This document shows positions 63,836 to 64,000 of a stretch of DNA of 64,000 nt, one piece after another. The notes under the pieces are model-generated. The model made no database searches and was not told the DNA's origin. It saw only the letters and a list, made by a program, of their open reading frames with translations. The DNA comes from Bactericera cockerelli (taxonomy: Eukaryota > Arthropoda > Insecta > Hemiptera > Triozidae). Each line of letters begins with the position of its first letter. Within the stretch, counting starts at the first letter, position 1. The stretch covers positions 5,536,574 through 5,600,573 of the forward strand of contig CM044958.1 in assembly GCA_024516035.1 (NCBI GenBank), written 5' to 3'. A program made the position numbers and the translations under genes.

Positions 63836-64000
63836 TTGTCCGTCACGGTAGCTATGTAGTTAAGTGGTCAAGGCGTCTGACTGGTAATCCACAGATCGCG
63901 GTTTCGAAACCCAGCCGCGACATGGCAAATTATCCTCCAATTTGGGATTTTGACCACATAATAATACGTCTTGGGCTAACTGCTGCAATAATGGAACTAA
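63836..64000 (+). mobile_element. tRNA-derived SINE, family A, cut by window end
   Basis: GGTAGCTATGTAGTTAAGTG (A box), GATCGCGGTTTCGAAACCCA (B box), GCAAATTATCCTCCAATTTG, CGTCTTGGGCTAACTGCTGC. Confidence 0.8.

Overview
This is animal nuclear DNA, almost certainly from an arthropod and most likely an insect. It is AT-rich, the genes are split by GT-AG introns, and it is crowded with retrotransposons, SINEs, MITEs and foldback elements. One gene is a cuticle protein of the CPAP1 (peritrophin-like) type, which is arthropod-specific. The repeat mix feels hemipteran (planthopper-like), but that is an impression, not proof. There are no bacterial operons, CRISPR arrays or functional RNA genes that I can support.

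Layout. 1-1623: a large foldback transposon cut by the window edge. 2094-4344 (+): the last two coding exons of a CPAP1-type cuticle protein. About 5600-17750: a non-LTR retrotransposon (LINE, +) interrupted by a 5'-truncated errantivirus-like LTR element (-). A degraded second LINE segment follows the provirus and runs through an empty version of the target site. About 20080-44676 (-): fifteen consecutive exons of a coiled-coil gene ending in a fibronectin type III-like module. Their phases all fit, giving 1,100 residues once one single-base frameshift is allowed for; the 5' end is not found. The introns carry SINEs, MITEs and a 2.2-kb foldback element. 45-64 kb is mostly repeats: a second copy of the 2.2-kb foldback, a 1.06-kb foldback with a transposase fragment, minisatellites, a GC-rich hairpin cluster, and a decayed protein-coding relic that may be viral.

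Most unusual observation. Three minisatellites in the coiled-coil gene are each built from an exon-intron junction of that same gene. About 22 copies of the exon 14 acceptor lie upstream of exon 14. About 14 copies of the exon 5 3' end plus donor lie downstream of exon 5. About 22 copies of a 57-bp exon 4 3' end plus donor lie downstream of exon 4. In each case the real exon edge sits at one end and the copies extend into the intron, giving long series of decoy splice sites. The terminal exon is also partly duplicated, and a fourth minisatellite at 49.7 kb has a similar architecture next to a GC-rich segment.

Other themes. A SINE family derived from 5S rRNA (SINE3 type) occurs repeatedly, once with a perfect 11-bp target duplication and twice at the same internal place of the 2.2-kb foldback. 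At least four tRNA-like SINE families are present. The foldbacks share CAG-start termini flanked by TA or TATA, and one carries the C-terminus of a Tc1/mariner-type transposase.
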